Shown in pieces: positions 43,145 to 55,900 of a DNA stretch of 64,000 nt. The translations under genes and the position numbers were made by a program. This DNA is from Buddleja alternifolia. Taxonomy: Eukaryota > Streptophyta > Magnoliopsida > Lamiales > Scrophulariaceae. Every line of letters begins with the position of its first letter. Position 1 is the stretch's first letter. The stretch is taken from positions 27,315,102 through 27,379,101 of the forward strand of contig CM033402.1 of the NCBI GenBank assembly GCA_019426215.1, read 5' to 3'. The notes beneath the pieces are model-generated. The model saw only the letters and a list, made by a program, of their open reading frames with translations. It was not told the origin of the DNA and did not search any database.

Positions 43145-46100
43145 ATGGCACCCAAGAAAGCTACTGCTGGAACCGCTGAAGTTGTTGTCAAGATCACTGA
43201 AGGCCTTATAGTTGATTGGAAGTTTCTCTATGAAAACCCCCAAATTGATTTAACGGAAATAATGGATTCTGTAGCAGAGGCTGGGCTTCAGAAATTTCTC
43301 ACGAAATACTCGTATATGTTTCCTGAAGAACTAGAATTTTTCTGGAGAAATGCTCGACTGTCTGACGATGAGACTTCCATCACTTGTTTGTTTCCTGTCT
43401 CCAAGAAGGAATCAAAGACGTTCACTCTCTCTGCGGCCTCTATTGCCCAGAATTTCTCTCTACCTAATGCTGGAGCCACTTTAGACACTATCACTGAAGA
43501 ACAAATTCAAGAAGTCTGGACTCAGATTAGCGCTTACGATGATGTTCCATACAAACCGTACTTTGAGAAGAAAGATATAGTGAACAGGTATCGAGTCTTG
43601 GCTGATTTCTGCAGTAAAAACATAGAATGCAGAGTGGGAACCTTCGACAAAATCAACCCAACCCAGTTCCAGATGATGACTGCCATCCTACTCAAGATAA
43701 AAATCAACTGGAGCGCCTATATATTCAGCAGGTTCAGAGACAGTCTACGCACTTCAAACAGACCTTATGGTCTAGTTTTAAGTGATCTAATTTTCCGAGC
43801 AGAGTGCACCTCTTCAGCAGGAGTCACCGTGGCCAAGCATAAGTTCTATGGGCCAAGAATCATCAATAATCTTTTCAATCCACCCAAAGTTGGAGGTGCT
43901 GCTAAGCCTCTCTCTGAGCGCCAAGTTGTCCGAGCAGCGTCAGATGAGGAGGCTGAGCGTCCAGATCAGGAGAAAGCCAAACGTAATGTGAAGCGTCCCA
44001 CTGTCACAAAGAAACGGGCTCCTCGAAAGCCCAAGGCTCAACCTATCAAAAGCGATGAAGATAACGAGGATTCTATACCCCTCATTAGTCGGAAAGATCT
44101 GAAAAAGGTTCTCAAAAATATTAACTTTGAAGAACCTGCAGTTCCACAGACTCAAGCGTTCCCCGCCGAAGGTATAAATGTGAAGCGTATCTTCAAGAGA
44201 CGTAAGCGTCCAACTGCTGCCATTTCTTCTGAGGCTACACAAAGTGATCAAGCCATAGCTGCTGTCCCGATATCATCCTTTGAAACACCAGTTGATGTCC
44301 ATCTGGATGTTGATATGGCCCCAATTGTGGCCATCGCACATGAAGCTGCCATCGAATCTACAAATCTCGAGCCTGATGAACCTGAAATCCATAGGGCTCA
44401 ACCATTGCTTGCATTACCTAGTACAACAGAGGCACGCTCAGAAGGTCAGAGCGATGCTAACGACGTTGTGATTCATCGACATTTCTTCAAGCTGGATCCC
44501 TCAAAGACTATCGATCACTCAGTCGATTATTTGCCTCCAGCGCCCGCAGAGACCTTCATACCTGCAGGATACAATGAAGAAAGTCTTATCAATGCCGAAA
44601 ATGATATCGCCAAGCTCATAAAGTTTGATCTGGCTGTACGCAACACTCTCTTTAATACAGCCTCCACCCCAGCTGATGAAGCTTACTACACAGCTCTTGA
44701 ACTCGGAAGACTCCCAAACACATCCCGCTTCCGTAACTCTCCAAGCACAGCGGCAAGGAGGCAAGACTCCTAGAGCTGATGTTGATTTAGCTTATTATCT
44801 GGACTGTGGGACAAGCAAACCCACTGGCTTCGCTCTCAGAGACTACAACATCAGAGTCTATGAGCGTCAGGATAAGCTTCTGAACCCAACGGAAGAGCTA
44901 CTAAACAGAGAAGGCTATTCTCACTCTCTAACACTGGTCAAAAGCAAGGAAAACAAGCGCTCAGCTAATCCTCTCCTCCTGTGGAAGAATAAAGGAGTAC
45001 ATGCCGGTGAGCGTCCAGCATCCCTGACCGAGATGATTCAACTTGAAACCGATGCATATTTTGACTGCGTCTGGAACGCTAACTACCAACCCGACAGGTA
45101 TCGTTTTGAATCCATCTGTGATATTCATCACCAAGGGTTTCGTGCTATACTTAATGCAGGACTGACTGAGTATTGTATGACTGAGATAAGATGGGCTGAA
45201 GCTTACATGGGTGACACGTATAAATTTGAAGACTTGGTTAGTGCTCCCCATCTGTTCAGAATAGGGATTCATGATAAAAAGACCAAATTTGCACGCTACA
45301 TGCTGACGCAGCGCCAGCATAGACTTGGACCCGTTCTGAAGCTGCCTCTGATCCGCCATCAACCTGAACACCGCTTAAGACAAGCGTTGCACAAACTGGC
45401 CAACTCTTCTCTACGCTTTGATGATCAAGCGTCCACCAGCGGTTCTTCTCCCCTGTCCTGTCTGAACTGCACCCCTAGCCACTGTGAAGACAACTTTTCT
45501 CTCATGATGGCAATTATGCCTCCAGTCTCTCTATTCGACAAAATCTTCACAGACAATCTGCGACAATGGGATGGCTCTCGGATCAATCCTTTCAGAGGAT
45601 ATCCACTTCTTCCGTCTATTCGACAAGAAGTCTTCAGTCACTATGATTTTTATTTATCGCTGAAAGATCTCAAGCGCTTGCTTCAGCCATCTACCCATAC
45701 TTGGAAGAGTATTACCGGCTCCACGTTCCCGACTCTCGGAAACCGAAGACTCTCCCAACAGATCGGCTAATTGGTTTCTCACAACACTATTGCCCAGATG
45801 CCTTATTCTCCATCTGCAAAGCGCCCTCCAAAATCTTTCCCACTCATGTGCTGGATATCCTCGGGCCACTGTATATCAGGGCACTGGATAGTCCTATCAG
45901 AACGTTCATTCAAGGTACTTATCTCCCCACTCTACATTTGAATGAACTTCTGCAGACTGCTATGTATCCATATGCAGATGAACCGTTTGCCAGCTTGGAC
46001 TTTCGGTTTACGGACTTTAGCCGAATAGAATCAAAATTTACTGCAGCACCAGTTGACACGTTACCTGCTCTTGAGCGCTTATTAGAATTACCTCAAGCGC

Positions 46101-47042
46101 CTCATTCCTCCAGTCCAACTGAATCCGACTCTACTGCATCCACCGAGTCCAACACTGCTCCAGAGCTTCGAGGAACAGTATTTGATCCTACTAATCAAGT
46201 ACCTGTTGAATCTCTCAAACACACATCTCGTTTTAAGCCTCAAGTCCGCACTGCACTTCCCAACGCTCAACCGTCCATGACTGAATGCCTCACTCAAATA
46301 CAGCAACTATCTACAGCTACTCAGGCAAGTCATGTGGCTTTAACCAATGATCTACAAGACCGTTCACGGCTCTCGAGACCTCTCTCACAGACGCTAATCA
46401 AGCTCAACTCCTGGTCATGAAAGAACATTTCGACAGCGTCTAACCACTCTTGAGGCCTCTGTCGCTCAGATTGCTGCTCAAGTCAGTCTTCTTACTCAGC
46501 ATTTCATACAGACTGATGATGGCAATAAGGGGAAAAGAAGGGAGAAAAGAGGAAATCGTCAACATCTAAAGATCAAGTTCCTCCTCCACCATCCAAGCGT
46601 CAACACATTGATACTTCTCTCACACTGAGTGCAGAACCAAGGTATCCCTATCCCTCTTGGGTACCACATCGGTTGAAGCGTCCAATAAAAAGAAACTCCC
46701 AGAGTGCTCTATCCAACTCTTCCATTGCCTTCAAGAGCACTGCTTGAACAGTTTGACATTCCTCTTCTAGAGCATCAATTCCAGAACCATCTGATCCAGC
46801 AGTATTAGCCTTAGAAAGAAAAATGTCTGACTTCGACCAAACTTCAGAATTTGCCTACGATACATAGGCATCAATCCAGAGGAATGGGATAAAACACTTC
46901 ATTGCCTTTAAAGGCACACAAGTTCAAGAAACAAGCCCATAATCATAAAGATCATGCTGCAATGATGACGTTAGAAGATCAGATAACTGAAGCAATCCGT
47001 GCTGAAATGACTAAGAGATACAAGATCAAGCCACGATCTTGA
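43145..47042 (+). pseudogene. ORF3 of element B, multiply frameshifted
   Basis: Start MAPKKATAGTAEVVVKITEG at 43145 with good context (CTAATGGC). The N-terminal envelope-like domain and the basic clusters (VKRPTVTKKRAPRKPK about residues 280-300; KRIFKRRKRP near 350) are intact. Single-base deletions near 44706 and 44726, small deletions near 45655 and several more between 46360 and 46980 break the rest. The damage grows toward the gap, and the same homopolymer-type deletions appear in the adjoining LTR, so many breaks may be consensus errors. The C-terminal coiled coil and the final residues (KRYKIKPRS) can still be followed in pieces up to the TGA at 47040-47042. Confidence 0.8.
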
Positions 47043-47209
47043 TTTTTACTTGTGCCTCTCTCTTTTAGTTGTAAAATGCCTGTACTGTGAAATATATATA
47101 TAAAATGCATTTTACAGCTGAAACATCTCGTTAAAGCTCAAACTAACTTACTAACTTACGCTAACCTTCAGGTATCTAACGCTTGAACTAAATAAGTATT
47201 GCCATCATC

Positions 47210-47223
47210 AAAAAGGGGGAAAT
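47210..47223 (+). other. Polypurine tract of element B
   Basis: AAAAAGGGGGAAAT directly before the 3' LTR, preceded by GCCATCATC. Same in A and C. Confidence 0.85.
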
Positions 47224-48977
47224 TGTTAGGAATTTCATATTAGATGTTTTGATGATGACAAATAGGACTTTCTGTTAGACTCCGAAAAGTGTAAAAGCTT
47301 TCATAGAATGTTATGTATAAGTACCTGAAAGCTTATTTATCTTAGGCTTATAGTATTTATCTTTGTAGAATTCCTTAGACTAAGTATGTGACACTAAAAC
47401 ACTTAGGAAAATTCTGGGTGAGTCTACCAAGTGATGAAGGTGAAGATCAAGCGTCTAAAGCTACAATGGATAAAGATATCTTGAAGCGTCCGTCAAACGC
47501 TTTAGGGATTATCCCAGTGCTCAAACTACGAATGGATAACTCAGGCCGAATACTCAACATCAAGTGAAATGACGGAATTCTCAGTGAGACCATCAAGACA
47601 AGATTGAAGAGTAAGCGTCTGAAATAAAGAAAAGAAAGTCAGGATCAGTCCAAGCGTCTGTCCAATACACGAGAATAACTATTCTCTTCAGCAAGCGTCC
47701 AAAAAGGTTAAACCAACACAACCTACAAAGAACGTAACCTGAAAAGAATTCAAACCCAAAACCATCCAAAGACTTAAAAAATGCATGAATCAAACGGACG
47801 AATTATTTCCAACGGAAATAAGACAAGATGCATTAAAAGTCGGATAAGTGCTATTAAAATATAAGCACTATAACTTATGGGCAAGCCATATCTTTGACCT
47901 AGACTGTCAGATTTATGAAACCAAGACCATGCCTAACCAATTAAATATACCCAAAGTTAGAAATGTCTGAACTCAAGGAATGTTTGGGGAAACGAGACTC
48001 CAACCGAGTCAAACGGACAAAACCACCAATACCTTATAAATAGCTCTTTCAACAAACAAGTAAACGATGCACACACAAAAAAAAAATACCTACTTTGTTG
48101 AAAGAAAAGCTTACTAAAAATCATAGCCAAATATCCATATAAGCTTTTCACAAATATTCCAGAGACAGTCACCCATATCTCAAATCCTTTTTAGAAGAAC
48201 CTATACTACCATTGAGATATCCCCAAGTTGTTTGAACTTTCCAAAAACAAACAAACCCGTGACCAAAACCATCAACACCTTTCATCTGAGTGAGAAAGCT
48301 GGTTGACTTGCAAGCAATATTTTGTGTAAAAGAAGCTTGTTGAAGTTGATCTCTATTGGAGCTGAAATCTGTGTGACCAAGGAGTTCCGAGATCAAGAGT
48401 AACTTGCACCATTTCTGAGTGAAAGAAGCAAGGGGATAGAAGATCTTTAGTGGAGCTGAAATCTGTGTGACCAAGGAGTTCCAAGATCATATCCAATCTC
48501 CCTCTATCTTGTAGAAGTCTCTGTGTGACTCTTCGATAATCATCATAGTGGAAAAACCTCCCTGATAAAAGGAGAAGAAGGACGTAGCTGGGATTACATC
48601 ACCCAGTGAACCTTACAAATATCTTGTGTCATTTACCTCTTTAAGCATTCATTGTTTTACTGCTTTACTATTCATACTGCATACATTCTGAAAGTCTTTA
48701 AACAACTAAGCGACTACTTCGATTAATTAACTGAACGCTAAGCTATAAAATACTTCCGCTGTGCTAACTCTGATTTAGTGACTAAACTCTGCCCTACTTT
48801 GGTAAGCGTTGAAATCACCGAGTCTAAGTTAACGTTCTCAAGCGTCACATCCAGCGCTTAAACTTGTCAAGCGTTCAAATACTTCAAAGTGATACGAATT
48901 TTTAAGAAGTCGAAAAGACTTCAGGGTCTATTCAACCCCCCCCCCCCCTTCTAGACCCTTTCGTATACCACTTGGGA
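47224..48977 (+). mobile_element. 3' LTR of element B, truncated by the gap
   Basis: 1754 bp visible, ending CACTTGGGA; about 6 bp to the expected CCAACA end are missing. TATAAATA at 48035-48042, C run of 13 at 48936-48948. It differs from the 5' LTR by several substitutions and small indels. Confidence 0.9.
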
Positions 48978-49077
48978 NNNNNNNNNNNNNNNNNNNNNNN
49001 NNNNNNNNNNNNNNNNNNNNNNNNNNNNNNNNNNNNNNNNNNNNNNNNNNNNNNNNNNNNNNNNNNNNNNNNNNNNN
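48978..49077. other. Assembly gap, 100 N
   Basis: Exactly 100 N, the usual code for a scaffold gap of unknown size. It separates the 3' ends of two inverted elements whose LTRs are both cut at the edge. Frames crossing it are meaningless. Confidence 0.98.
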
Positions 49078-50718
49078 AAGTATTTGAACGCTTGACATTT
49101 TAAGCGCTGGATGTGACGCTTGAGAAACGTTAACTTAGACTCGGTGATTTCAACGCTTACCAAAGTAGGGCAGAGTTTAGTCACTAAATCAGTTAGCACG
49201 CGGAAGTATTTATAGCTTAGCGTTCAGTTAATTAATCGAAAGTAGTCGCTTAGTTTTTTAAGACTTTATCAGAATGTATGCAGTATGAATAGTAAAGCAG
49301 TAAAACATGAATGCTTAAAGAGGTAAATGACACAAGATATTTGTAAGGTTCACTGGGTGATGTAATCCCAGCTACGTCCTTCTTCTCTCCTTTATCAGGA
49401 GGTTTTTCCACTATGATGATTATCGAAGAGTCACACAGAGACTTCTACAAGATAGAGGGAGATTGGATATGATCTTGGAACTCCTTGGTCACACAGATTT
49501 CAGCTCCACTAAAGATCTTCTATCCCTTGCTTCTTTCACTCAGAAATGGTGCAAGTTACTCTTGATCTCGGAACTCCTTGGTCACACAGATTTCAGCTCC
49601 AATAGAGATCAACTTCAACAAGCTTCTTTTACACAAAAATATTGCTTGCAAGTCAACCAGCTTTCTCACTCAGATGAAAGGTGTTGATGGTTTTGGTCAC
49701 GGGTTTGTTTGTTTTGGAAAGTTCAAACAACTTGGGATATCTCAATGGTAGTATAGGTTCTTCTTAAAAAGGATTTGAGATATGGTGACTGTCTCTGAAT
49801 ATTTGTGAAAAGCTTATATGGATATTTGGCTATGATTTTTAGTAAGCTTTTCTTTCAACAAAGTAGGTAATTTTTTGTGTGCCTCGTTACTTGTTTGTTG
49901 AAAGAGCTATTTATAAGGTATTGGTGGTTTTTGTCCGTTTGACTCGGTTGGAGTCTCGTTTCCCCAAACATTCCTTGAGTTCAGACATTTCTAACTTTGG
50001 GTATATTTAATTGGTTAGGCATGGTCTTGGTTTCATAAATCTGACAGTCTAGGTCAAAGATATGGCTTGCCCATAAGTTATAGTGCTTATATTTAATAGC
50101 ACTTATCCGACTTTTAATGCATCTTGTCTTATTTCCGTTGGAATATAATTCCGTTTGATTCATGCATTTTTAAGTCTTTGGATGGTTTTGGGTTGAATTT
50201 TTTCAGGTTACGTTCTTTGTAGGTTGTGTTGGTTTAACCTTTTTGGACGCTTGCTGAAGAGAATAGTTATTCTCGTGTATTGACAGACGCTTGGACTGAT
50301 CCTGACTTTCTTTTCTTTATTTCAGACGCTTACTCTTCAATCTTGTCTTGATGGTCTCACTGAGAATTCCGTCATTTCACTTGATGTTGAGTATTCGGCC
50401 TGAGTTATCCATTCGTAGTTTGAGCACTGGGATAATCCTAAAGCGTTTGACGGACGCTTCAAGATATCTTTATCCATTGTAGCTTTAGACGCTTGATCTT
50501 CACCTTCATCACTTGGTAGACTCACCCAGAATTTTCCTAAGTGTTTTAGTGTCACATACTTAGTCTAAGGAATTCTACAAAGATAAATACTATAAGCCTA
50601 AGATAAATAAGCTTTCAGGTACTTATACATAACATTCCATGAAAGTTTTTACACTTTTCGAGGTCTAACAGAAGTCCTATTTGTCATCATCAAAACATCT
50701 AATATGAAATTCCTAACA
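49078..50718 (-). mobile_element. 3' LTR of element C, truncated by the gap
   Basis: 1641 bp visible. Relative to 61485-63245 about 97 bp at the U5 end are missing, including the homopolymer run. Many short deletions occur (for example near 49098, 49195 and 49730-49800), densest next to the gap, suggesting poor consensus quality. TATTTATA (reverse TATA box) at 49908-49915. Confidence 0.88.
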
Positions 50719-50732
50719 ATTTCCCCCTTTTT
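50719..50732 (-). other. Polypurine tract of element C
   Basis: Sense strand AAAAAGGGGGAAAT directly before the 3' LTR, identical to A and B. Confidence 0.85.
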
Positions 50733-50896
50733 GATGATGGCAATACTTATTTAGTTCAAGCGTTAGATACCTGAAGGTTAGCGTAAGTTAGTAAGTTAGT
50801 TTGAGCTTTAACGAGATGTTTCAGCTGTAAAATGCATTTATATATATTTTCACAGTACAGGCATTTTACAACTAAAAGAGAGAGGCACAAGTAAAA

Positions 50897-53800
50897 TCAA
50901 GATCGTGGCTTGATCTTGTATCTCTTAGTCATTTCAGCACGGATTGCTTCAGTTATCTGATCTTCTAACGTCATCATTGCAGCATGATCTTTACTGATTA
51001 TGTGCTTGTTTTCTTGAACTTGTCGTGCCTTAAAGGCAATGAAGTGTTTATCCCATTCCTCTGGACTGATGCCTATGTATCGTAGGCAAATTCTGAAGGT
51101 TTGGTCGAAGTCAGACATTTTTCTTTCTAAGGCTAATACTGCTGGATCAGATGGTTCTGGAATTGATGCTCTGAGAAGAGGAATGTCAAACTGTTCAAGC
51201 AGTGCTCTTGAAGGCAATGGAAGAGTTGGATAGAGCACTCTGGGAGTTTCTTTCTTATTGGACGCTTCAACCGATGTGGTTACCCAAGAGGGATAGGGAT
51301 ACCTTGGTTCTGCACTCAGTGTGAGAGAAGTATCAATGTGTTGACGCTTGGATGGTGGAGGAGGAACTTGATCTTTAGATGTTGACGATTTCCTCTTTTC
51401 TCCCTTCTTTTCCCCCTTATTGCCATCATCAGTCTGTATGAAATGCTGAGTAAGAAGACTGACTTGAGCAGCAATCTGAGCGACAGAGGCCTCAAGAGTG
51501 GTTAGACGCTGGTCGAAATGTTCTTTCATGACCAGGAGTTGAGCTTGATTAGCGTCTGTGAGAGAGGTCTCGAGAGCCGTGAACCGGTCTTGTAGATCAT
51601 TGGTTAAAGCCACATGACTTGCCTGAGTAGCTGTAGATAGTTGCTGTATTTGAGTGAGGCATTCAGTCATGGACGGTTGAGCGTTGGGAAGTGCAGTGCG
51701 GACTTGAGGCTTAAAACGAGATGTGTGTTTGAGAGATTCAATAGGTACTTGATTAGTAGGATCAAATACTGTTCCTCGAAGCTCTGGAGCAGTGTTGGAC
51801 TCGGTGGATGCAGTAGAGTCGGATTCAGTTGGACTGGGGGAATGAGGCGCTTGAGGTAATTCTAATAAGCGCTCAGGAGCAGGTAACATGTCAGCTGGTG
51901 CTGCAGTAAATTCTGATTCTATTCGGCTAAAGTCCGTAAACCGAAAGTCCAAGCTGGCAAACGGTTCATCTGCATATGGATACGTAGCAGTCTGCAGAAG
52001 TTCATTCAAATGTAGAGTGGGGAGATAAGTACCTTGAATGAACGTTCTGATAGGACTATCCAGTGCCCTGATATACAGTGGCCCGAGGATATCCAGCACA
52101 TGAGTGGGAAAGATTTTGGAGGGCGCTTTGCAGATGGAGAATAAGGCATCTGGGCAATAGTGTTGTGAGAAGCCAATTAGCCGATCTGTTGGGAGAGTCT
52201 TCGGTTTCCGAGAGTCGGGAACGCGGAGCCGGTAATACTCTTCCAAGTATGGGTAGATGGCTGAAGCAAGCGCTTGAGATCTTTCTAGCAGCGATAAAAC
52301 AAAATCATAGTGACTGAAGACTTCTTGTCGAATAGACGGAAGAAGTGGATATCCTCTGAAAGGATTGATCCGAGAGCCATCCCATTGTCGCAGATTGTCT
52401 GTGAAGATTTTGTCGAATAGAGAGACTGGAGGCATAATTGCCATCATGAGAGAAAAGTTGTCTTCACAGTGGCTAGGGGTGCAGTTCAGACAGGACAGGG
52501 GAGAAGAACCGCTGGTGGACGCTTGATCATCAAAGCGTAGAGAAGAGTTGGCCAGTTTGTGCAACGCTTGTCTTAAGCGGTGTTCAGGTTGATGGCGGAT
52601 CAGAGGCAGCTTCAGAACGGGTCCAAGTCTATGCTGGCGCTGCGTCAGCATGTAGCGTGCAAATTTGGTCTTTTTATCATGAATCCCTATTCTGAACAGA
52701 TGGGGAGCACTAACCAAGTCTTCAAATTTATACGTGTCACCCATGTAAGCTTCAGCCCATCTTATCTCAGTCATACAATACTCAGTTCCTGCATTAAGTA
52801 TAGCACGAAACCCTTGGTGATGAATATCACAGATGGATTCAAAACGATACCTGTCGGGTTGGTAGTTAGCGTTCCAGACGCAGTCAAAATATGCATCGGT
52901 TTCAAGTTGAATCATCTCGGTCAGGGATGCTGGACGCTCACCGGCATGTACTCCTTTATTCTTCCACAGGAGGAGAGGATTAGCTGAGCGCTTGTTTTCC
53001 TTGCTTTTGACCAGTGTTAGAGAGTGAGAATAGCCTTCTCTGTTTAGTAGCTCTTCCGTTGGGTTCAGAAGCTTATCCTGACGCTCATAGACTCTGATGT
53101 TGTAGTCTCTGAGAGCGAAGCCAGTGGGTTTGCTTGTCCCACAGTCCAGATAATAAGCTAAATCAACATCAGCTCTAGGAGTCTTGCCTCCTTGCCGCTG
53201 TGCTTGGAGAGTTACGGAAGCCGGGATGTGTTTGGGAGTCTTCCCGAGTTCAAGAGCTGTGTAGTAAGCTTCATCAGCTGGGGTGGAGGCTGTATTAAAG
53301 AGAGTGTTGCGTACAGCCAGATCAAACTTTATGAGCTTGGCGATATCATTTTCGGCATTGATAAGACTTTCTTCATTGTATCCTGCAGGTATGAAGGTCT
53401 CTGCGGGCGCTGGAGGCAAATAATCGACTGAGTGATCGATAGTCTTTGAGGGATCCAGCTTGAAGAAATGTCGATGAATCACAACGTCGTTAGCATCGCT
53501 CTGACCTTCTGAGCGTGCCTCTGTTGTACTAGGTAATGCAAGCAATGGTTGAGCCCTTGGATTTCAGGTTCATCAGGCTCGAGATTTGTAGATTCGATGG
53601 CAGCTTCATGTGCGATGGCCACAATTTGGGCCATATCAACATCCAGATGGACATCAACTGGTGTTTCAAAGGATGATATCGGGACAGCAGCTATGGCTTG
53701 ATCACTTTGTGTAGCCTCAGAAGAAATGGCAGCAGTTGGACGCTTACGTCTCTTGAAGATACGCTTCACATTTATACCTTCGGCGGGGAACGCTTGAGTC

Positions 53801-54803
53801 TGTGGAACTGCAGGTTCTTCAAAGTCAATATTTTTGAGAACCTTTTCCAGATCTTTCCGACTAATGAGGGGTATAGAATCCTCGTCATCTTCATCGCTTT
53901 TGATAGGTTGAGCCTTGGGCTTTCGAGGAGCCCGTTTCTTTGTGACAGTGGGACGCTTCACATTACGTTTGGCTTTCTCCTGATCTGGACGCTCAGCCTC
54001 CTCATCTGACGCTGCTCGGACAACTTGGCGCTCAGAGAGAGGCTTAGCAGCACCTCCAACTTTGGGTGGATTGAAAAGATTATTGATGATTCTTGGCCCA
54101 TAGAACTTATGCTTGGCCACGGTGACTCCTGCTGAAGAGGTGCACTCTGCTCGAAAATTAGATCACTTAAAACTAGACCATAAGGTCTGTTTGAAGTGCG
54201 TAGACTGTCTCTGAACCTGCTGAATATATAGGCGCTCCAGTTGATTTTTATCTTGAGTAGGATGGCAGTCATCATCTGGAACTGGGTTGGGTTGATTTTG
54301 TCGAAGGTTCCCACTCTGCATTCTATGTTTTTACTGCAGAAATCAGCCAAGACTCGATACCTGTTCACTATATCTTTCTTCTCAAAGTACGGTTTGTATG
54401 GAACATCATCGTAAGCGCTAATCTGAGTCCAGACTTCTTGAATTTGTTCTTCAGTGATAGTGTCTAAAGTGGCTCCAGCATTAGGTAGAGAGAAATTCTG
54501 GGCAATAGAGGCCGCAGAGAGAGTGAACGTCTTTGATTCCTTCTTGGAGACAGGAAACAAACAAGTGATGGAAGTCTCATCGTCAGACAGTCGAGCATTT
54601 CTCCAGAAAAATTCTAGTTCTTCAGGAAACATATACGAGTATTTCGTGAGAAATTTCTGAAGCCCAGCCTCTGCTACAGAATCCATTATTTCCGTTAAAT
54701 CAATTTGGGGGTTTTCATAGAGAAACTTCCAATCAACTATAAGGCCTTCAGTGATCTTGACAACAACTTCAGCGGTTCCAGCAGTAGCTTTCTTGGGTGC
54801 CAT
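50897..54803 (-). pseudogene. ORF3 of element C, two 1-bp frameshifts
   Basis: The best preserved copy. From MAPKKATAGT at 54803 the frame is open to about 54156, where one G is missing compared with A and B; it resumes to about 53557, where another single-base deletion occurs; from there 882 codons are open to 50897. Without these two small deletions it would span about 1300 codons. Parts: N-terminal envelope-like domain (~15-235), basic cluster (~280-300), acidic DEDDEDS, second basic cluster (~350), a long unassigned middle (YFDCVWNANYQPDRYRFESI and EIRWAEAYMGD) and a C-terminal coiled coil (~1045-1120) with a Lys-rich segment. I see no signal peptide, hydrophobic membrane span or Cys-rich ectodomain, so a classic envelope role is doubtful. 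Confidence 0.82.
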
Positions 54804-55900
54804 TAGTGAGCAGTAGACAGAGATTACGAATGAAAAAAAATTTGTTTTTGAAAAAGAGAGAGACTTGTTCTTGCACGAATGTAATAGAGTATAAGAGTGT
54901 TTGTGTTCTGCAGAAACTTCAATTTGAATGTTCGATGTGTTTGAAGTTTGAGATGTTGACACGTGGAGGAATATAAATCTCAGCCATTAAAATATAACTG
55001 TGGACGTGAATTTAGATTAAATAGGCACGGTTTCTTTTAGTAACTGCCACATATACTATTTTGAAGTCCGATTAAAAGTTTGAAACAGAGACTGAGAGTG
55101 ATACGTGTGCCCATGAAAAGCGGATACGTTCTTTATGAAAACTGTTCGGGAACCATAATTTTGAACACTATTCAAATGCCCGCCAAAAATTTGTTAAAGC
55201 GTCCGGACCTATTCAGAATGACGCTTGAAACAATTTAGTGTTATGTGGACGCTTGAGAATCTTGAGAGTCTCTTTCAAGTAACATTTTGTACTTTAGCGG
55301 TCATTGTAACATATAGAATTATTCCTTTCAGGGTGTATATGAGGACACAGTTTCCCAGTACTTATCATTATGTCTTGGTAGTAGTGTTTTACTTTTGGTT
55401 TAAAATATTCAGCGCTGGTTGTATTCGTCTAAGATACATGGTAATTGTACTGACGCGTGTACATGTGCTGAACCATCTTTGAAAAACGTGATGAGTACCC
55501 ATGGGTTTTCTTGAGCGAAAGGTGAGGAATGTCAAGTCAGCATTAATTGCATTGATTGACTAATCCACTTTCTCGTTTTAGCGTAGGGTAATGTACGCTT
55601 GCTTTTAAAAGGGTCTTTTTACTAACTGCTTTAGCCGGGAATAAAGCTAAGCGTTTAGTTTATTTTGAAAGAAGAAGTGCAGACGCTAAGACAGATTTGT
55701 GTAATAAGCGTCAAAAAGGTTTTAAGTGTATGGTGCTAAGTGCGTATGACCGATGCAAGGGAAAACATTTTTGGTCATATTCACTTAGGTATAGTTAGCT
55801 CTTTTAAGGTTCCCCCTATGTAGGTTCCCCATAAATTTCATAACATACAGTGAATTCCCCCTAAATTTCATGCCTAACAAAAGTATGATGTTTCGAATTA
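54804..55900 (-). other. Spacer between pol and ORF3 in element C
   Basis: 1.1 kb, no ORF, colinear with the spacers in A and B. PPT-like TTCCCCCT (read on +) at 55810-55817 and 55854-55861, G-box at 54960-54965. Confidence 0.5.

Larger units (their letters stand above)
34694..48977 (+). mobile_element. SIRE-like Ty1/copia element B, right end in the gap
   Basis: Same family as A. LTR 34694-36465, primer site, gag 36572-38785 and pol 38800-42051 both open, spacer 42052-43144, ORF3 43145-47042 (broken), polypurine tract 47210-47223, 3' LTR from 47224 cut by the N gap at 48978. Left flank GTGCC (34689-34693) should reappear after the missing LTR end if the insertion is simple. Gag and Pol are almost identical to those of C, with roughly a dozen Pol residue differences. 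Confidence 0.93.

Noticed and set aside
48951..49199. 82-codon frame on the - strand crossing the N run
   Set aside because: It exists only because N codons do not stop translation; the sequence on both sides is LTR.
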